Shown piece by piece: positions 36,581-45,227 of a stretch of 64,000 nt of DNA (positions are counted from its first letter, which is position 1; each line of letters begins with the position of its first letter). The DNA is from Bradyrhizobium diazoefficiens (GTDB lineage: Bacteria; Pseudomonadota; Alphaproteobacteria; Rhizobiales; Xanthobacteraceae): assembly GCF_016599855.1 (NCBI RefSeq), contig NZ_CP067041.1, positions 4,588,001 through 4,652,000 of the forward strand. Reading direction: 5' to 3'. Made by a program: the position numbers and the translations under genes. The notes below the pieces were generated by a model. That model saw nothing but the letters and a program-made list of their open reading frames with translations. It did not search any database and had not been told where the DNA came from.

Positions 36581-36820
36581 CGCGACCCATCCTCTGTTTC
36601 AACAGCGGAACGAGACATAACCTGAGTCGCAAAATCGCAAGCGGAGCAAATCTTTCGCCCGATTTACCTCTGGTTAACGACTCGGGAACGGTGCCTTGGC
36701 GACCAAGTTGAGGAGGTCATTCGCAGGCCGATTTCGTACGGTTCAGGCAAGCCGGTTGAATCGGGAGTGGCCTTGATGAGGCAATCAGATCGGTTCGACT
36801 TCGACGTCGCCGGGCGGGCC

Positions 36821-37562
36821 TCAGTAGATGAGGCCGAGTTTGGCCAGTGTGAGATTGTCCATGGTGCCCGTCTCTGGCAATCGTTGGAGGATCTGAAACG
36901 CCCCTGAGTGCGTCGCGCAGCTCCTGGGTGATGCGCCCGTCGATCGGACCCGCATACAGACTGCGAGCCTTGAGCTCGAGTTGAACTCGCATCACCACGA
37001 TCTCGGGCTTTTCTGGCCTCGGCGGCAGTGCTGACGGCATGGTGGGTGTTGGCGCGCGTCGCACCGGCGCTGCCGGCATCCCGTTGGGCCCGACCAGCTG
37101 CATCGGAGCCCCTGGGATCTGTTGTGCTGGCACGGCTGGCTTCGGGGCATCCTGCTCCTTGGTTGTGCTTGCGGACGCAGGATTGCTGGTTGTCGGTGCC
37201 GCTGTCGTCGTTGTGGAGCCGCTCGGGGCGGCGGACGGTGCGGCTGGCGCTGGCGCGATAGCAGGGCTCGTTGCAACGCCCGGCGCTGGCGCAGGATAGG
37301 CGTACGAGCCGCCGCTACCCGAATAATGACTGCGGTGGCTCGAATGACTACGGTGCCCCGCATAAAGATTCGGTCCATCTATGTAGTTGGGGCGCTCGAA
37401 GGTCAGCGGCGCCCTGTACGGCCCCCGTTCAGTGACAAGTTGGCCGGCCGCCCCGTCGCCCGGCACGGCAGCTGCCACCGGTGACCACACCGTCGCGGTC
37501 GCGGCCGCGGGCGTTGTCCACACAAGGACGCTTTTGACGAATTCGCGCCAGTTCCGCCTCAT
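36821..37562 (-). pseudogene. hxsA: hxsA-like His-Xaa-Ser repeat protein, frameshifted near the end
   Basis: The N-terminus has an Ala-rich export-type segment, then four tandem HxS triplets (HRSHSSHRSHYS, residues 70-81), a Pro/Ala/Thr linker, and a C-terminal peptidoglycan-binding-like helix (VQLELKARSLYAGPIDGRIT). The open frame runs on past the usual end into a basic tail, but one base shift near 36900 restores FQILQRLPETGTMDNLTLAK and a stop at 36821, the normal end of HxsA. The ATG at 37562 overlaps the stop of the hxsC fragment. HxsA is the presumed substrate of the radical-SAM HxsB/HxsC proteins. Confidence 0.7.
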
Positions 37563-37837
37563 GCCGCGATCCCGCCGATCGGTCGCGCCACCGCATCACG
37601 CCGTATCGTCGGCGCGGACTTGAAAAAGCCGCAGCAATCTGGCTTGGCCGCGCACCTTTCGCAAGCTTGCGCGTACTCGTTCTTCCAGTCCGAGATGCTC
37701 TTGCGGGCGAACGGTCGCAGCGCCGGCGCCAGCAAGCAGAGTGGGACGTTGTAGATGGAAACATTCATCCCGACCTGACGCAGCAGGCTGACCGCCGGCG
37801 CTATGCGTCCCGACAGCTGGGAAAGATCGCTTTCCAG
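37559..37837 (-). pseudogene. hxsC: C-terminal fragment of HxsC radical-SAM maturase
   Basis: About 92 residues (VGMNVSIYNVPLC, FARKSISDWKNEYAQACERC, then PDCCGFF) match the SPASM-like C-terminal end of HxsC, with its Cys-rich cluster. The radical-SAM domain (CxxxCxxC) and most of the protein are missing. The remaining piece is fused in frame to part of a broken MazF-type toxin upstream. hxsB and hxsD are absent from the window, so the system cannot work as seen. Confidence 0.65.
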
Positions 37838-37849
37838 CAACGCCATATT

Positions 37850-38142
37850 CTTGCGCGCCAGCATGCGACCGAGTCGTTCCGCGTGGCGGGCCTCCATCGT
37901 CGCGATCTTACAACGTCGAATGATGAAGGGAGCAGGCAGACCGGCCTCTTCGTAGCAACCGATTGTAAGATCCCCGGGCCATGTTCTGTTTCCAGCACTC
38001 GTGATCCTCACCACCCAAAGAAGGATTCCATTTCTCCGATGCCTCTTGTTGATACAACGAGTGCCGGGCGATGCTGACGAGTTGATCGATCAGTGTACGG
38101 GAAAGGAAGCCTAAATACGTCACCCTGCTTAAAGCCCAGCAT
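37850..38142 (-). pseudogene. Frameshifted MazF/PemK-type toxin
   Basis: ATG at 38142 overlaps the antitoxin stop. The first 44 residues (MLGFKQGDVFRLPFPYTDRS, then RPALVVS) are the MazF/PemK N-terminus; the frame then stops. One base shift resumes at VRITSAGNRTWPGDLTI, then EAGLPAPFIIRRCKIATMEA, the C-terminal half of the family. A single missing T in TTCTTT explains it (near 38018). Toxin almost certainly inactive. The 3' end runs into the hxsC fragment. Confidence 0.7.
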
Positions 38143-38350
38143 AGGCTTTCCGATCCGCCTCGCTGTCCCATTCGCTGAAGGTAACGAAGAGATCATTGAC
38201 CACAGCAGGTTTAGCCTTTGTCAGCACGACCTTATCACCAGTGATCGTATAAGCGATCTCATCACCCTCCTTCAGACGCAGAGCCGTTCGGACTGCCTGG
38301 GGGATCGTGGTTTGAGCTTTGGTAGTCAGTTTACTCTTAATCATGCGCAC
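38129..38350 (-). CDS. AbrB/MazE/SpoVT-type antitoxin
   Basis: 73 residues from ATG at 38350 (or 71 from the next ATG). KSKLTTKAQTTIPQAVRTAL is the swapped-hairpin AbrB DNA-binding motif, and the C-terminal NDLFVTFSEWDSEADRKAYA would bind the toxin. Intact while its partner is broken. Probably still autoregulatory. Confidence 0.8.
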   Translation of the reverse strand: MRMIKSKLTTKAQTTIPQAVRTALRLKEGDEIAYTITGDKVVLTKAKPAVVNDLFVTFSEWDSEADRKAYAGL

Positions 38351-38914
38351 CTAGAATACCATCCATCGTCTACCCCTCATCAAAGCTGCCACGGGCGAAT
38401 AAGGCGCGCACTAGGGAAGCCGCCGCAGCGCGGTGGTCCGCTGCTCGCGTGACCGCATCCGGCCTTGCACCTTCCCTGATTCTCCGCAACACCTTGCGCG
38501 TCGACGTCGTCCGTTCCAGAAACGACGCACCAACGCCACGGGTTTTCGTAGAAGAACGTCTCGAGTGGGAAAATTTCGGTATCGAGGAAATGGCCCGCGC
38601 GCCTTCTTTCCACTCTGGCGGCATCTGCATCTCGTCCATCACCGGTTCCGTGGAGCGATCGAGCAACGTCATCGTAGGAGGACTTGCCGATTGCCGCAAA
38701 TCCATCTGCTGCGGCGCCCGACTGCATTGCCGTTCGTCTCGCACGGCTCTTGCCTGGCCCGCTTCTCGCAAGTCGGCCCTCCGCCGCAGCCGCCGCCCTT
38801 GAAGTCCTGACGACGAATCCTTGAAGCCGCGGTGGTATCCGCCCACGTCAAGTGGCAGAGTAGGCGCTATGCTGCCCATTGCTTGAGCTATTGCGCAGAT
38901 ATTCGGAGCTCACG
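38351..38914. other. Decayed coding DNA
   Basis: About 560 bases. On the minus strand alternate frames carry protein-like pieces (EMQMPPEWKEGAR in one; FLDTEIFPLETFFYENPWRW and SGTDDVDAQGVAENQG in another), consistent with one gene broken by frameshifts. No family recognised. Confidence 0.35.
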
Positions 38915-39208
38915 GTGGCGTCATCTGAATCCTTCCTTGAGAACCAATCCTTGCTCCGGGACAGCCTGGCCCGCAGGATCAGAAAGCTGCGCCTTTCCTT
39001 GCGGCTGAGTCAGCGTGATCTGGCTGACCGGGCCGGGGTGCGGCAGGCACTGATCAGCCAAATCGAGGCTGGTGAAGCGAACCTCACGCTGGACTCGCTG
39101 CTGAAGATCGCCATCGCCCTCGAAGTCGACTTCGACGCCCTATTCGCAGCGGACGCTGGGGCAAGCTCGGACGGGGGGTCCCAGGTGCAGCGCCGCCTTT
39201 TACCATGA
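38915..39208 (+). CDS. XRE-family regulator 1 of the island
   Basis: 97 residues from GTG at 38915 (GGAG 7-8 bases upstream); a TTG at 38879 would add 12. The segment LRLSQRDLADRAGVRQALIS followed by QIEAGEANLTLDSLLKIAIA is a complete XRE helix-turn-helix. Related to the second XRE gene at 51202 (shared RQAL.S.IEAG.AN.TL.SL.KIA.AL). Probably regulates island genes. Confidence 0.75.
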   Translation: MASSESFLENQSLLRDSLARRIRKLRLSLRLSQRDLADRAGVRQALISQIEAGEANLTLDSLLKIAIALEVDFDALFAADAGASSDGGSQVQRRLLP

Positions 39209-39234
39209 CCGTCCCTTTCTGGTCAAAACTATTA

Positions 39235-39250
39235 ATACGTTATACCGTAT
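39235..39250. promoter_or_regulatory. Regulatory motif copy A (ATACG-N6-CGTAT)
   Basis: ATACGTTATACCGTAT, an inverted repeat. On the minus strand it reads GATACGGTATAACGTAT (39235-39251), matching copy B and, more loosely, copy C at the second XRE gene. Just after the stop of XRE gene 1. Confidence 0.5.
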
Positions 39251-39856
39251 CAATAGATTTGCATGATGCGAGGCAATGGGAACCGAATGCGGCTCGGCTT
39301 CTCGAAGAGGGTCCGTCAGCCCCCCGGAGAACGCCGAGGTTGAAGTTGCCATCAGCGAAGGCGGCCACGTGATCGACCAGTTGCAGTTCGACGCCGACAC
39401 CCTGGCGTCGAAAACGAGCGAGGCCGTCCCCATGCACCGCGCTGTGAAGCGCGCGGTCGAGCCTTCCGACGATCTCTGACAGCGCGTCGCCCACGCGGTG
39501 GGATATATGGTCATGAGCCGCGCCTTCAGAAATGCGTCCCAGGCGATTGGAAAGCTTCGCTTTTGCGCGGCGCCTCCATGCCGCCTCCTCCCCGAGCCGG
39601 GTAGTCCGAGCGGGGCAACCGAGGCCGTCGATCTAGATCGAAGACGACGATCTCTACCGCCTTCAGCGCGACCGGAATGAATCCGAAGCCGACTTCCGCG
39701 CTCGATGCGAGACGCTCGCTTGCGATGAAAAGGGCTTTGTCTGGCTGCCCCGCCGACTTAGACGGGACGGACTTGCCCGCGCCAATCGAGGGATGCCGCC
39801 GCATTCTTTTTTGCGACGCTTGGCCCGTTCGCCATATCTTTGTCCAATTTTTTTCC

Positions 39857-39874
39857 GATACTATATAACGTATC
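39857..39874. promoter_or_regulatory. Regulatory motif copy B (GATAC-N8-GTATC)
   Basis: GATACTATATAACGTATC on the plus strand; arms GATAC and GTATC, with the shared core TATAACGTAT at 39864-39873. Confidence 0.5.
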
Positions 39875-40155
39875 TTATTACTTCGCTCTCGGTTCACGCC
39901 TTCCGAAGTTCGTCGTCCTACTACAAACCGGCGAGCAGACAGACCTTTCGCCAGAACTAACGTCATCAACCGCCTTTGCCTTTACCACTCTGGCCGCGGC
40001 GCTCTTCGAGCGATCGCGGCACGTTTCGTCTTCTATCCATAGCTGCCGCCTTCGCCCGTTCACTCCAACGAACAGCAGGAGCGCCCCATGTTCATCGATC
40101 ATCACCGTCCCGAACCCAGCTGCTACTTCCCGAAACGTGTTCAGGACACCGCGTC

Positions 40156-40758
40156 ATGCATGGCCATGCTCTCCACAAGCAGTTTGTTTACAACGCGACC
40201 CCACCCCTGTTTCTCGGTCCGAAATGCACCGTCGCCATTCCCCTCGAAAGCTTCCTGCAGCGTGACGCGCTCAGGGAGGCGAGCCTTGATCCGGCGGTTT
40301 GCGCGATCCACTATCGGACGGCTCCGAACCCTTATGGCACGCCGCCCACGCTGAAGGGCGTGGTGCTGGGACGACTCGACGGCGACTTCCTGCTCGACGT
40401 TCGCCAGGTTCGGCCGCGCAGATCTGAAGCTGCAAACGCGCGCCTTGCCGAGCAACTGGCGGCAACGGGGCTCCGGCTGCTGGAACGGGATGCGGCCGAT
40501 ATAAGGCGCGAGCCAATATATTCCAACGTGCACGAGGTCTGGTCCCACCAGCATTATCTGGTCCCGATTGTTGATCGATTGCGGATCGGGGCGGCCCTTT
40601 GTGAAAAGGGCCCGCAAACTGTTCGCGAGCTGCATCTGCGTGCGCGTCCAGACTGCCATCCCCTGTCGGCCGTCTGCGCCTTGAGTTGTGAAGGTCTCCT
40701 GTCCGTCGACGTTCGCGAAGGTCGCCTCGGGGAGCAAACCATGGTGCGACCGATCTAG
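40156..40758 (+). CDS. Hypothetical protein, possibly TnsA-like endonuclease
   Basis: 200 residues from ATG at 40156. A segment LDGDFLLDVRQVRP followed by AEQLAATGLRLLERDAADIR and REPIYSNVHEVWSHQHYL resembles the D...QxK-type fold and the following helix-rich segment of TnsA-N endonucleases, though the QxK is QVRP here. The C-terminal CEKGPQTVRELHLRARPDC could be a winged helix. No tnsB or tnsC is present. Family call weak; the gene itself is well formed. Confidence 0.45.
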   Translation: MHGHALHKQFVYNATPPLFLGPKCTVAIPLESFLQRDALREASLDPAVCAIHYRTAPNPYGTPPTLKGVVLGRLDGDFLLDVRQVRPRRSEAANARLAEQLAATGLRLLERDAADIRREPIYSNVHEVWSHQHYLVPIVDRLRIGAALCEKGPQTVRELHLRARPDCHPLSAVCALSCEGLLSVDVREGRLGEQTMVRPI

Positions 40759-40884
40759 GACGGGCCAATCCATCACCGAACGTTTCGAACATGGCGGGCC
40801 ATGGCGGTCTGCCACGAAACTATTGTACCCCGCGATGGCCGCCGCGCCCGGGACGCTCATCCATTCGAGAAACTGGAGCGATCG

Positions 40885-42969
40885 ATGAACCTACATCTAC
40901 AGCATCCATGCGACCTGCTCGGTCGTGCGTACCTGGACATGTTGGCCACGGAAGCTGGCGCTGTGTCGCGGCCGCTTCTGCGCAGCGGCGACCCCGACGA
41001 CCCGATCGAGCGGCTGATCGACGAACTCGCGGCCAAACCGGCCTCGGACGCGCGGTCGTCGATCCGGGCCGATCTGGCGGCCGCTGCCATCCTTGTCGCG
41101 CGCGCCATCGAGCCGATCCAGGAGCTGACCCGGGACCTGCGGCGCGGTTCGCCGGTCGTATCGCTGGCGGTTCTGGGAGCTGAAACTGTTGCGCTAGTGC
41201 AGCGGGTCTTGGAAACCTGTGCGTTTGGAACAAGCGCTAGTGTGCTGGACGAGCGGACTTTCAACGACCGTCATACGCGTCCGGTCCTGCTGATCGCCAG
41301 AGACGGCACGGCAAACGATCACAAGGCCGAACGCGGCAACGACATCGTCGCCGACGCCCTGCACGCGCGCGTTCCTGTGTTCGGAGTAGCTCCCGACCCG
41401 CGCCGCCACCTGCCGCGCGATCTGCTTCGTGCGTCCGACCATCATCTCTGTCTGGCGGCGCTTGACGCTTCCGCCATCGCGCTCGTGATCGAGGCCGTGA
41501 CCGGACGTCCTCCCACCGCGCCCATTGACGAGCAACTCGTACGAGCCCTCGAGTTCTCGGACCTCACACTTGCGATCCGTGCCGACCGTGATCCGGACGA
41601 GTGCATCGAGCGGCTGAAGAGGACCATCGCCACCAAGTCCTTTTTCGACCACCGAGGCCCGAGCCTGGAGGAATTGTCTGGCTACGGCGCGGCGCGGCAA
41701 TGGGGCCTTAATCTGGCGGCCGACTTGCGCGAATATCGCGCCGGACGCCTCGCCTGGGAAAGCATCGAAAAAAGTCTGCTGCTGGTCGGTCCGCCCGGCG
41801 TTGGCAAAACGCAGTTCGCACGCGCGGTCGCAAAAAGTGCGAACGTACCGCTCGTGTCAACCTCTGTGGCTGATTGGAACTCAGCCCCCTATTTGTCAGG
41901 CACGCTCTCGGCACTCAAGGATTCTTTTTCACAGGCGCGCCGGCTCAGCCCCTGCGTGCTCCTGATCGATGAGCTTGACGGAATTTCGGATAGAGCAAAG
42001 CTCGGATCGGAGTACCGCGAATACTGGTTGCAGATTGTCAATTTGCTACTAGAGATGTTATCGGAGGAAAGGCCCGGTGTCGCGCTGATCTCGACCACCA
42101 ATCATCCCGACCAAATCGACCAAGCCGTGAAGCGCGCAGGCCGCTTCGATCAGACGATTGAAATTGAGCTCCCCGACGTCGAAGCCCTGGTCGAGATCTT
42201 CCGCTTTCACATCGGACCCGACTTGCTCATCGGGATCGATTTGACGCCCGCGACCCTGTTGGCGTTGGGCAAGACCGGGGCGGACGTCGAGGCCTGGGTC
42301 CGGCGTGCGAAGTCACGCGCGCGACGCGCCGCACGCGATCTAACGCTCGATGACTTGATGCTCGAGATCCGGTCGGGACGCGATGTCATGCCTGACACCA
42401 CGCGGCTCGTTTGTGCGGTTCACGAGGCTGGCCATTTCGTGGTGGGACATGCGCTTTCCGTGTTTGAAGCTAGGATGCTGGCAATCCTCGATCACGGCGG
42501 CACCACCGGCATCAAAATCTTGCGGCGCAACGCGGCGACCGAAGCCGGAATTGAGAACTACATCACCGCATTGCTGGCGGGGCGCGCCGCCGAGGAGATC
42601 GTTTTGGGGCCGACCGCCGTCACAGCCGGCAGTGGCATCGGCGAGGATTCCGATTTTGCGTGCGCAACACAAGCTGCGATCGACCTTGAGCTACGTTTCG
42701 GGTTCGGCGCACTCGGTGTGGTGCATTTTCCAAACAGCGTGACTGAGATTCTTCCGCACGATGTCGCCATGACCCGCTTGATCCGGCAGCGGCTCGATCG
42801 CTGCATGGCGCGGGCCCGCGACCTGATCACGGAGAATCGCAATACCGTGCAAGCCGTGGCGGATCGGCTCCGCACTACCGGATATCTCAATCGCGCGGCA
42901 ATCGATGAGCTTCTGACAGCCCATCCGATCCGAACGACCGTCGCCGCGAGCAGCAGTACCGAGCGCTAA
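40885..42969 (+). CDS. Soluble FtsH-like AAA+ metalloprotease
   Basis: 694 residues from ATG at 40885 (TGGAGCG upstream). Walker A GPPGVGKT at 302-309, Walker B CVLLIDELDG at 357-366, the second-region-of-homology Arg in KRAGRFDQTIEIELPD, then the M41 zinc motif HEAGH at 513-517 and a downstream SGIGEDSDFACATQAAI segment with the third metal ligand Asp. Unlike FtsH, no clear pair of transmembrane segments is seen; residues 130-210 instead look like an alpha/beta domain (VLLIARDGTANDHKAERGND). An ATP-driven soluble protease in a phage-like operon. Probably degrades a specific regulator or host protein; the target is unknown. Confidence 0.8.
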   Translation: MNLHLQHPCDLLGRAYLDMLATEAGAVSRPLLRSGDPDDPIERLIDELAAKPASDARSSIRADLAAAAILVARAIEPIQELTRDLRRGSPVVSLAVLGAETVALVQRVLETCAFGTSASVLDERTFNDRHTRPVLLIARDGTANDHKAERGNDIVADALHARVPVFGVAPDPRRHLPRDLLRASDHHLCLAALDASAIALVIEAVTGRPPTAPIDEQLVRALEFSDLTLAIRADRDPDECIERLKRTIATKSFFDHRGPSLEELSGYGAARQWGLNLAADLREYRAGRLAWESIEKSLLLVGPPGVGKTQFARAVAKSANVPLVSTSVADWNSAPYLSGTLSALKDSFSQARRLSPCVLLIDELDGISDRAKLGSEYREYWLQIVNLLLEMLSEERPGVALISTTNHPDQIDQAVKRAGRFDQTIEIELPDVEALVEIFRFHIGPDLLIGIDLTPATLLALGKTGADVEAWVRRAKSRARRAARDLTLDDLMLEIRSGRDVMPDTTRLVCAVHEAGHFVVGHALSVFEARMLAILDHGGTTGIKILRRNAATEAGIENYITALLAGRAAEEIVLGPTAVTAGSGIGEDSDFACATQAAIDLELRFGFGALGVVHFPNSVTEILPHDVAMTRLIRQRLDRCMARARDLITENRNTVQAVADRLRTTGYLNRAAIDELLTAHPIRTTVAASSSTER

Positions 42970-42977
42970 GCCGTTCA

Positions 42978-43298
42978 ATGGACTATGTCGCCTACATCAC
43001 GAGCGCCGCGTGGCGCAACAATCCAGCTCGCTTGCGCGAACTGGCGGCGGCAAACTTCGCCTGCCGTCTGTGTCCGAATGCGGCGGCGACCGGAGCGCGG
43101 ATCGAGGTGCATCACCGCACCTATGAGCGACTCGGCCATGAGCTCGACGGCGACCTCATCGCGCTCTGCAGCGAATGCCATCTCGTTGTGACCTCGATGC
43201 TGCGGGCGCGCCGTTACGCGGCCAGCTCAATGCCCGAGTTGAGCGAATCCTGGGTGCAGCTCGCAGTACCTCTCTTTGATGAAGGAGATAGTGTATGA
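42978..43298 (+). CDS. HNH-type nuclease-domain protein
   Basis: 106 residues, 8 bases after the protease stop. ANFACRLCPNAAATGARIEV, then HHRTYERLGHELDGDLIALC, then SECH: two CxxC pairs and HH/H give the zinc-stapled HNH (beta-beta-alpha metal) motif. Overlaps the next gene by ATGA. Nuclease activity expected from the family. Confidence 0.75.
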   Translation: MDYVAYITSAAWRNNPARLRELAAANFACRLCPNAAATGARIEVHHRTYERLGHELDGDLIALCSECHLVVTSMLRARRYAASSMPELSESWVQLAVPLFDEGDSV

Positions 43299-43870
43299 GC
43301 GCCGAACACATCTCATTGAAGCTTGTCGGGGTCGGTCCCATGCTGATGCACTCGGCAAGGCTCGCCGATCCCCTCGATCCGATGACGAAGGCACTTGCCG
43401 CGGTCACCTCCAAGCGGGTGAAAACCGATGCCGACTACGACCGCATTGCGGAACTGGAATGGCGCGGCGGCTTGTGGCTAGCTGAAGGCCGGCCATGCCT
43501 GCCGCCACATTGCCTCAAGGCCGTGCTGGTCGAGGGGGCAAGACGGCGTAAGAAGGGGACGATCGCGAAGGCGGCCTTTCTGGCGGATGGTCCGGCCCTG
43601 CTCGAATATGGCGGCCCGACAACGCTGAGCGAGCTTTGGGCTGACGCCCGGTTTCGTCATCGCGAGATGGTCCGCGTGCGCGACGCACTCACAGCGCGGA
43701 CGCGCCCGTGCTTCCCGGAATGGAGCGCGCGTGTTGATGGCACCTACCTGCCCTCCATGATCAACCGGAGCGAGTTGCTCGAGTTTTTCAGACTCGCTGG
43801 CCCGCACGGACTAGGCGACCGCCGTCCCGACTACGGGCGCTTCCGCGTCGAAGAGATTGCGGCAAGCTAG
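43295..43870 (+). CDS. Phage-type hypothetical protein
   Basis: 191 residues. ISLKLVGVGPMLMHSARLAD, then DPMTKALAAVTSKRVKTDAD and ELEWRGGLWLAEGRPCLPPH follow the pattern of a conserved tailed-phage protein of unknown function that I know only from phage genomes. Co-translated with the HNH gene (ATGA). Role unknown. Confidence 0.6.
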   Translation: MSAEHISLKLVGVGPMLMHSARLADPLDPMTKALAAVTSKRVKTDADYDRIAELEWRGGLWLAEGRPCLPPHCLKAVLVEGARRRKKGTIAKAAFLADGPALLEYGGPTTLSELWADARFRHREMVRVRDALTARTRPCFPEWSARVDGTYLPSMINRSELLEFFRLAGPHGLGDRRPDYGRFRVEEIAAS

Positions 43871-43887
43871 CCCTTATGGACCGCACG

Positions 43888-43932
43888 TGGCGGGGCGTGG
43901 CCTGGCCTGGCATGGCATGGCCCGACGTGGCT
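43888..43932. repeat. Short TGGCC/TGGCA tandem stretch
   Basis: GTGGCCTGGCCTGGCATGGC and the following CATGGCCCGACGTGGC form an imperfect 5-base tandem in the gap between two genes. Minor feature. Confidence 0.4.
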
Positions 43933-43961
43933 TGTTTCTCCGTTGCAAGGAGCTTCATTCG

Positions 43962-44501
43962 ATGAAGGCCGGCAAAAGACGGCGCACGCGCCGACAAGTT
44001 CCCTCAGCGCTTCATGAAACGCTTGTCAATCCTCTCAGCTATTGGCGGCGCTTTCCTGCTAGCGCGTTTGATGCTTCGTTGCGCAATTCTCTGCAACGAA
44101 CTATCAGGAGGATCGGATCGACGCTTCCGGAATGGGAGGCGGCGATCGCAGGCGATGCGGGAGCCGCGGTAGGCGTCGTTCTCCGCCTACGGCCCCCTTT
44201 CCGTATCTCGGCGCGCACGGATCTGGCGATGAGCCTGCTGCTGAACTGCGCATTCAAGAGTGCGGGCGCAGCGCTTGTTCTGTCACATGCATTGCGTCGA
44301 GCACAGTTCTCACGAGCCGAGCGAAGGATGCTCGCGGACTCCTGGCTCGTTCATCACACCCGACTTGCGAGACCTGGCAGGACCACACGAGCGAAACGTA
44401 TGTGTCGTCCGCACGCCAGCATCTCAACCAAGGGAGTTTCGATGCACGAAGATGTTCAGGACGCAGACGATTCTTGGCGGGGACCAGATGACGCAGCGTA
44501 A
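43962..44501 (+). CDS. Hypothetical basic protein
   Basis: 179 residues from ATG at 43962 (AGGAG 11 bases upstream). Basic N-terminus MKAGKRRRTRRQVPSALHET, then helices (NSLQRTIRRIGSTLPEWEAA). No family recognised. Same strand as the protease operon. Confidence 0.45.
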   Translation: MKAGKRRRTRRQVPSALHETLVNPLSYWRRFPASAFDASLRNSLQRTIRRIGSTLPEWEAAIAGDAGAAVGVVLRLRPPFRISARTDLAMSLLLNCAFKSAGAALVLSHALRRAQFSRAERRMLADSWLVHHTRLARPGRTTRAKRMCRPHASISTKGVSMHEDVQDADDSWRGPDDAA

Positions 44502-44952
44502 GACCCCCACTCCATAGCGATCTGCGCACCACCGGCCATCGGTTTTTGGCCATCCCGGATGGTGGAGTTGAAGCGACACGGCGTTCTTCCGGCGCCCACG
44601 AGCTCCCTTTGCGCGCGAAGCCGGCGTCGGCGCTTAGTTCGGAAGGTTGGGACCAGTCGCGCGAAGGTTGAAATGCAAAGGATATTGCCACAAGGATTCG
44701 CAGTTCGAGCAGCCGCTGCGGGGGCCACGATAAATGCCCTTAGACGCGCCTAGTCGACGGTTGTCCTCCCCGCGAACGAATCGTTCCCTGCTTGCACGCT
44801 GCCAATCCAAGGATTCGAAATCGACCAAAACAGAAGAAGAACCGAACCCGGCAATCGCCACCAATCGCTGTCGAGCGATGCAATTGAAACAACCGGCGAC
44901 GAGTTTCTCACATTTGAGGGAGCCCCACGCATGCGTCCGTGAAGATCACTCA

Positions 44953-45075
44953 ATGCTCAACCGTAATGCGCTGGGCATCATCCCGACTACGCCAACGCTC
45001 GACGGCTCGGCGTCGGCTTCAGCGGAGCAACCACACACGACAGGAGTCGCTGAGACAGCGGCAATGCCGGCTTGA
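44953..45075 (+). CDS. Small frame 1 of an overlapping pair
   Basis: 40 residues, MLNRNALGIIPTTPTLDGSA, then SASAEQPHTTGVAETAAMPA. Ends in TGA overlapping a TTG start of the next small frame (TTGA). No ribosome site that convinces. Leader-peptide-like or decayed. Confidence 0.3.
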   Translation: MLNRNALGIIPTTPTLDGSASASAEQPHTTGVAETAAMPA

Positions 45076-45092
45076 CAGCCGGCCAGCATCCG

Positions 45093-45227
45093 ATGCGGGA
45101 TGAAGCAAGTGAAGATGCCGACGCAGGTCGGCCCAATCTTCGGGAGTTGATTGATGTCGTGCGTTTTGCGGTCGAGGCCGACACGAATTCGGTCCTATCA
45201 TTACAGAATTCCACTCTCGACATTTGA
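45093..45227 (+). CDS. Small frame 2 of an overlapping pair
   Basis: 44 residues from ATG at 45093 (or from TTG at 45072, in frame). MRDEASEDADAGRPNLRELI, then VVRFAVEADTNSVLSLQNS: charged, helical, well-behaved protein-like sequence. Start uncertain. Unknown role. Confidence 0.35.
   Translation: MRDEASEDADAGRPNLRELIDVVRFAVEADTNSVLSLQNSTLDI

Larger units (their letters stand above)
39209..40155. other. Decayed or intergenic interval
   Basis: About 950 bases. Short overlapping open frames on both strands, none convincing. It contains two copies of the TATAACGTAT motif (39235-39250 and 39857-39874). Part of 39276-39480 on the plus strand reads protein-like (GGHVIDQLQFDADTLASKTS) but with no good start. 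Confidence 0.4.

Noticed and set aside
39526-39969. 147-residue minus-strand frame
   Set aside because: Arg/Ser/Pro-rich, no start signal, inside a gap with regulatory motifs; likely non-coding.
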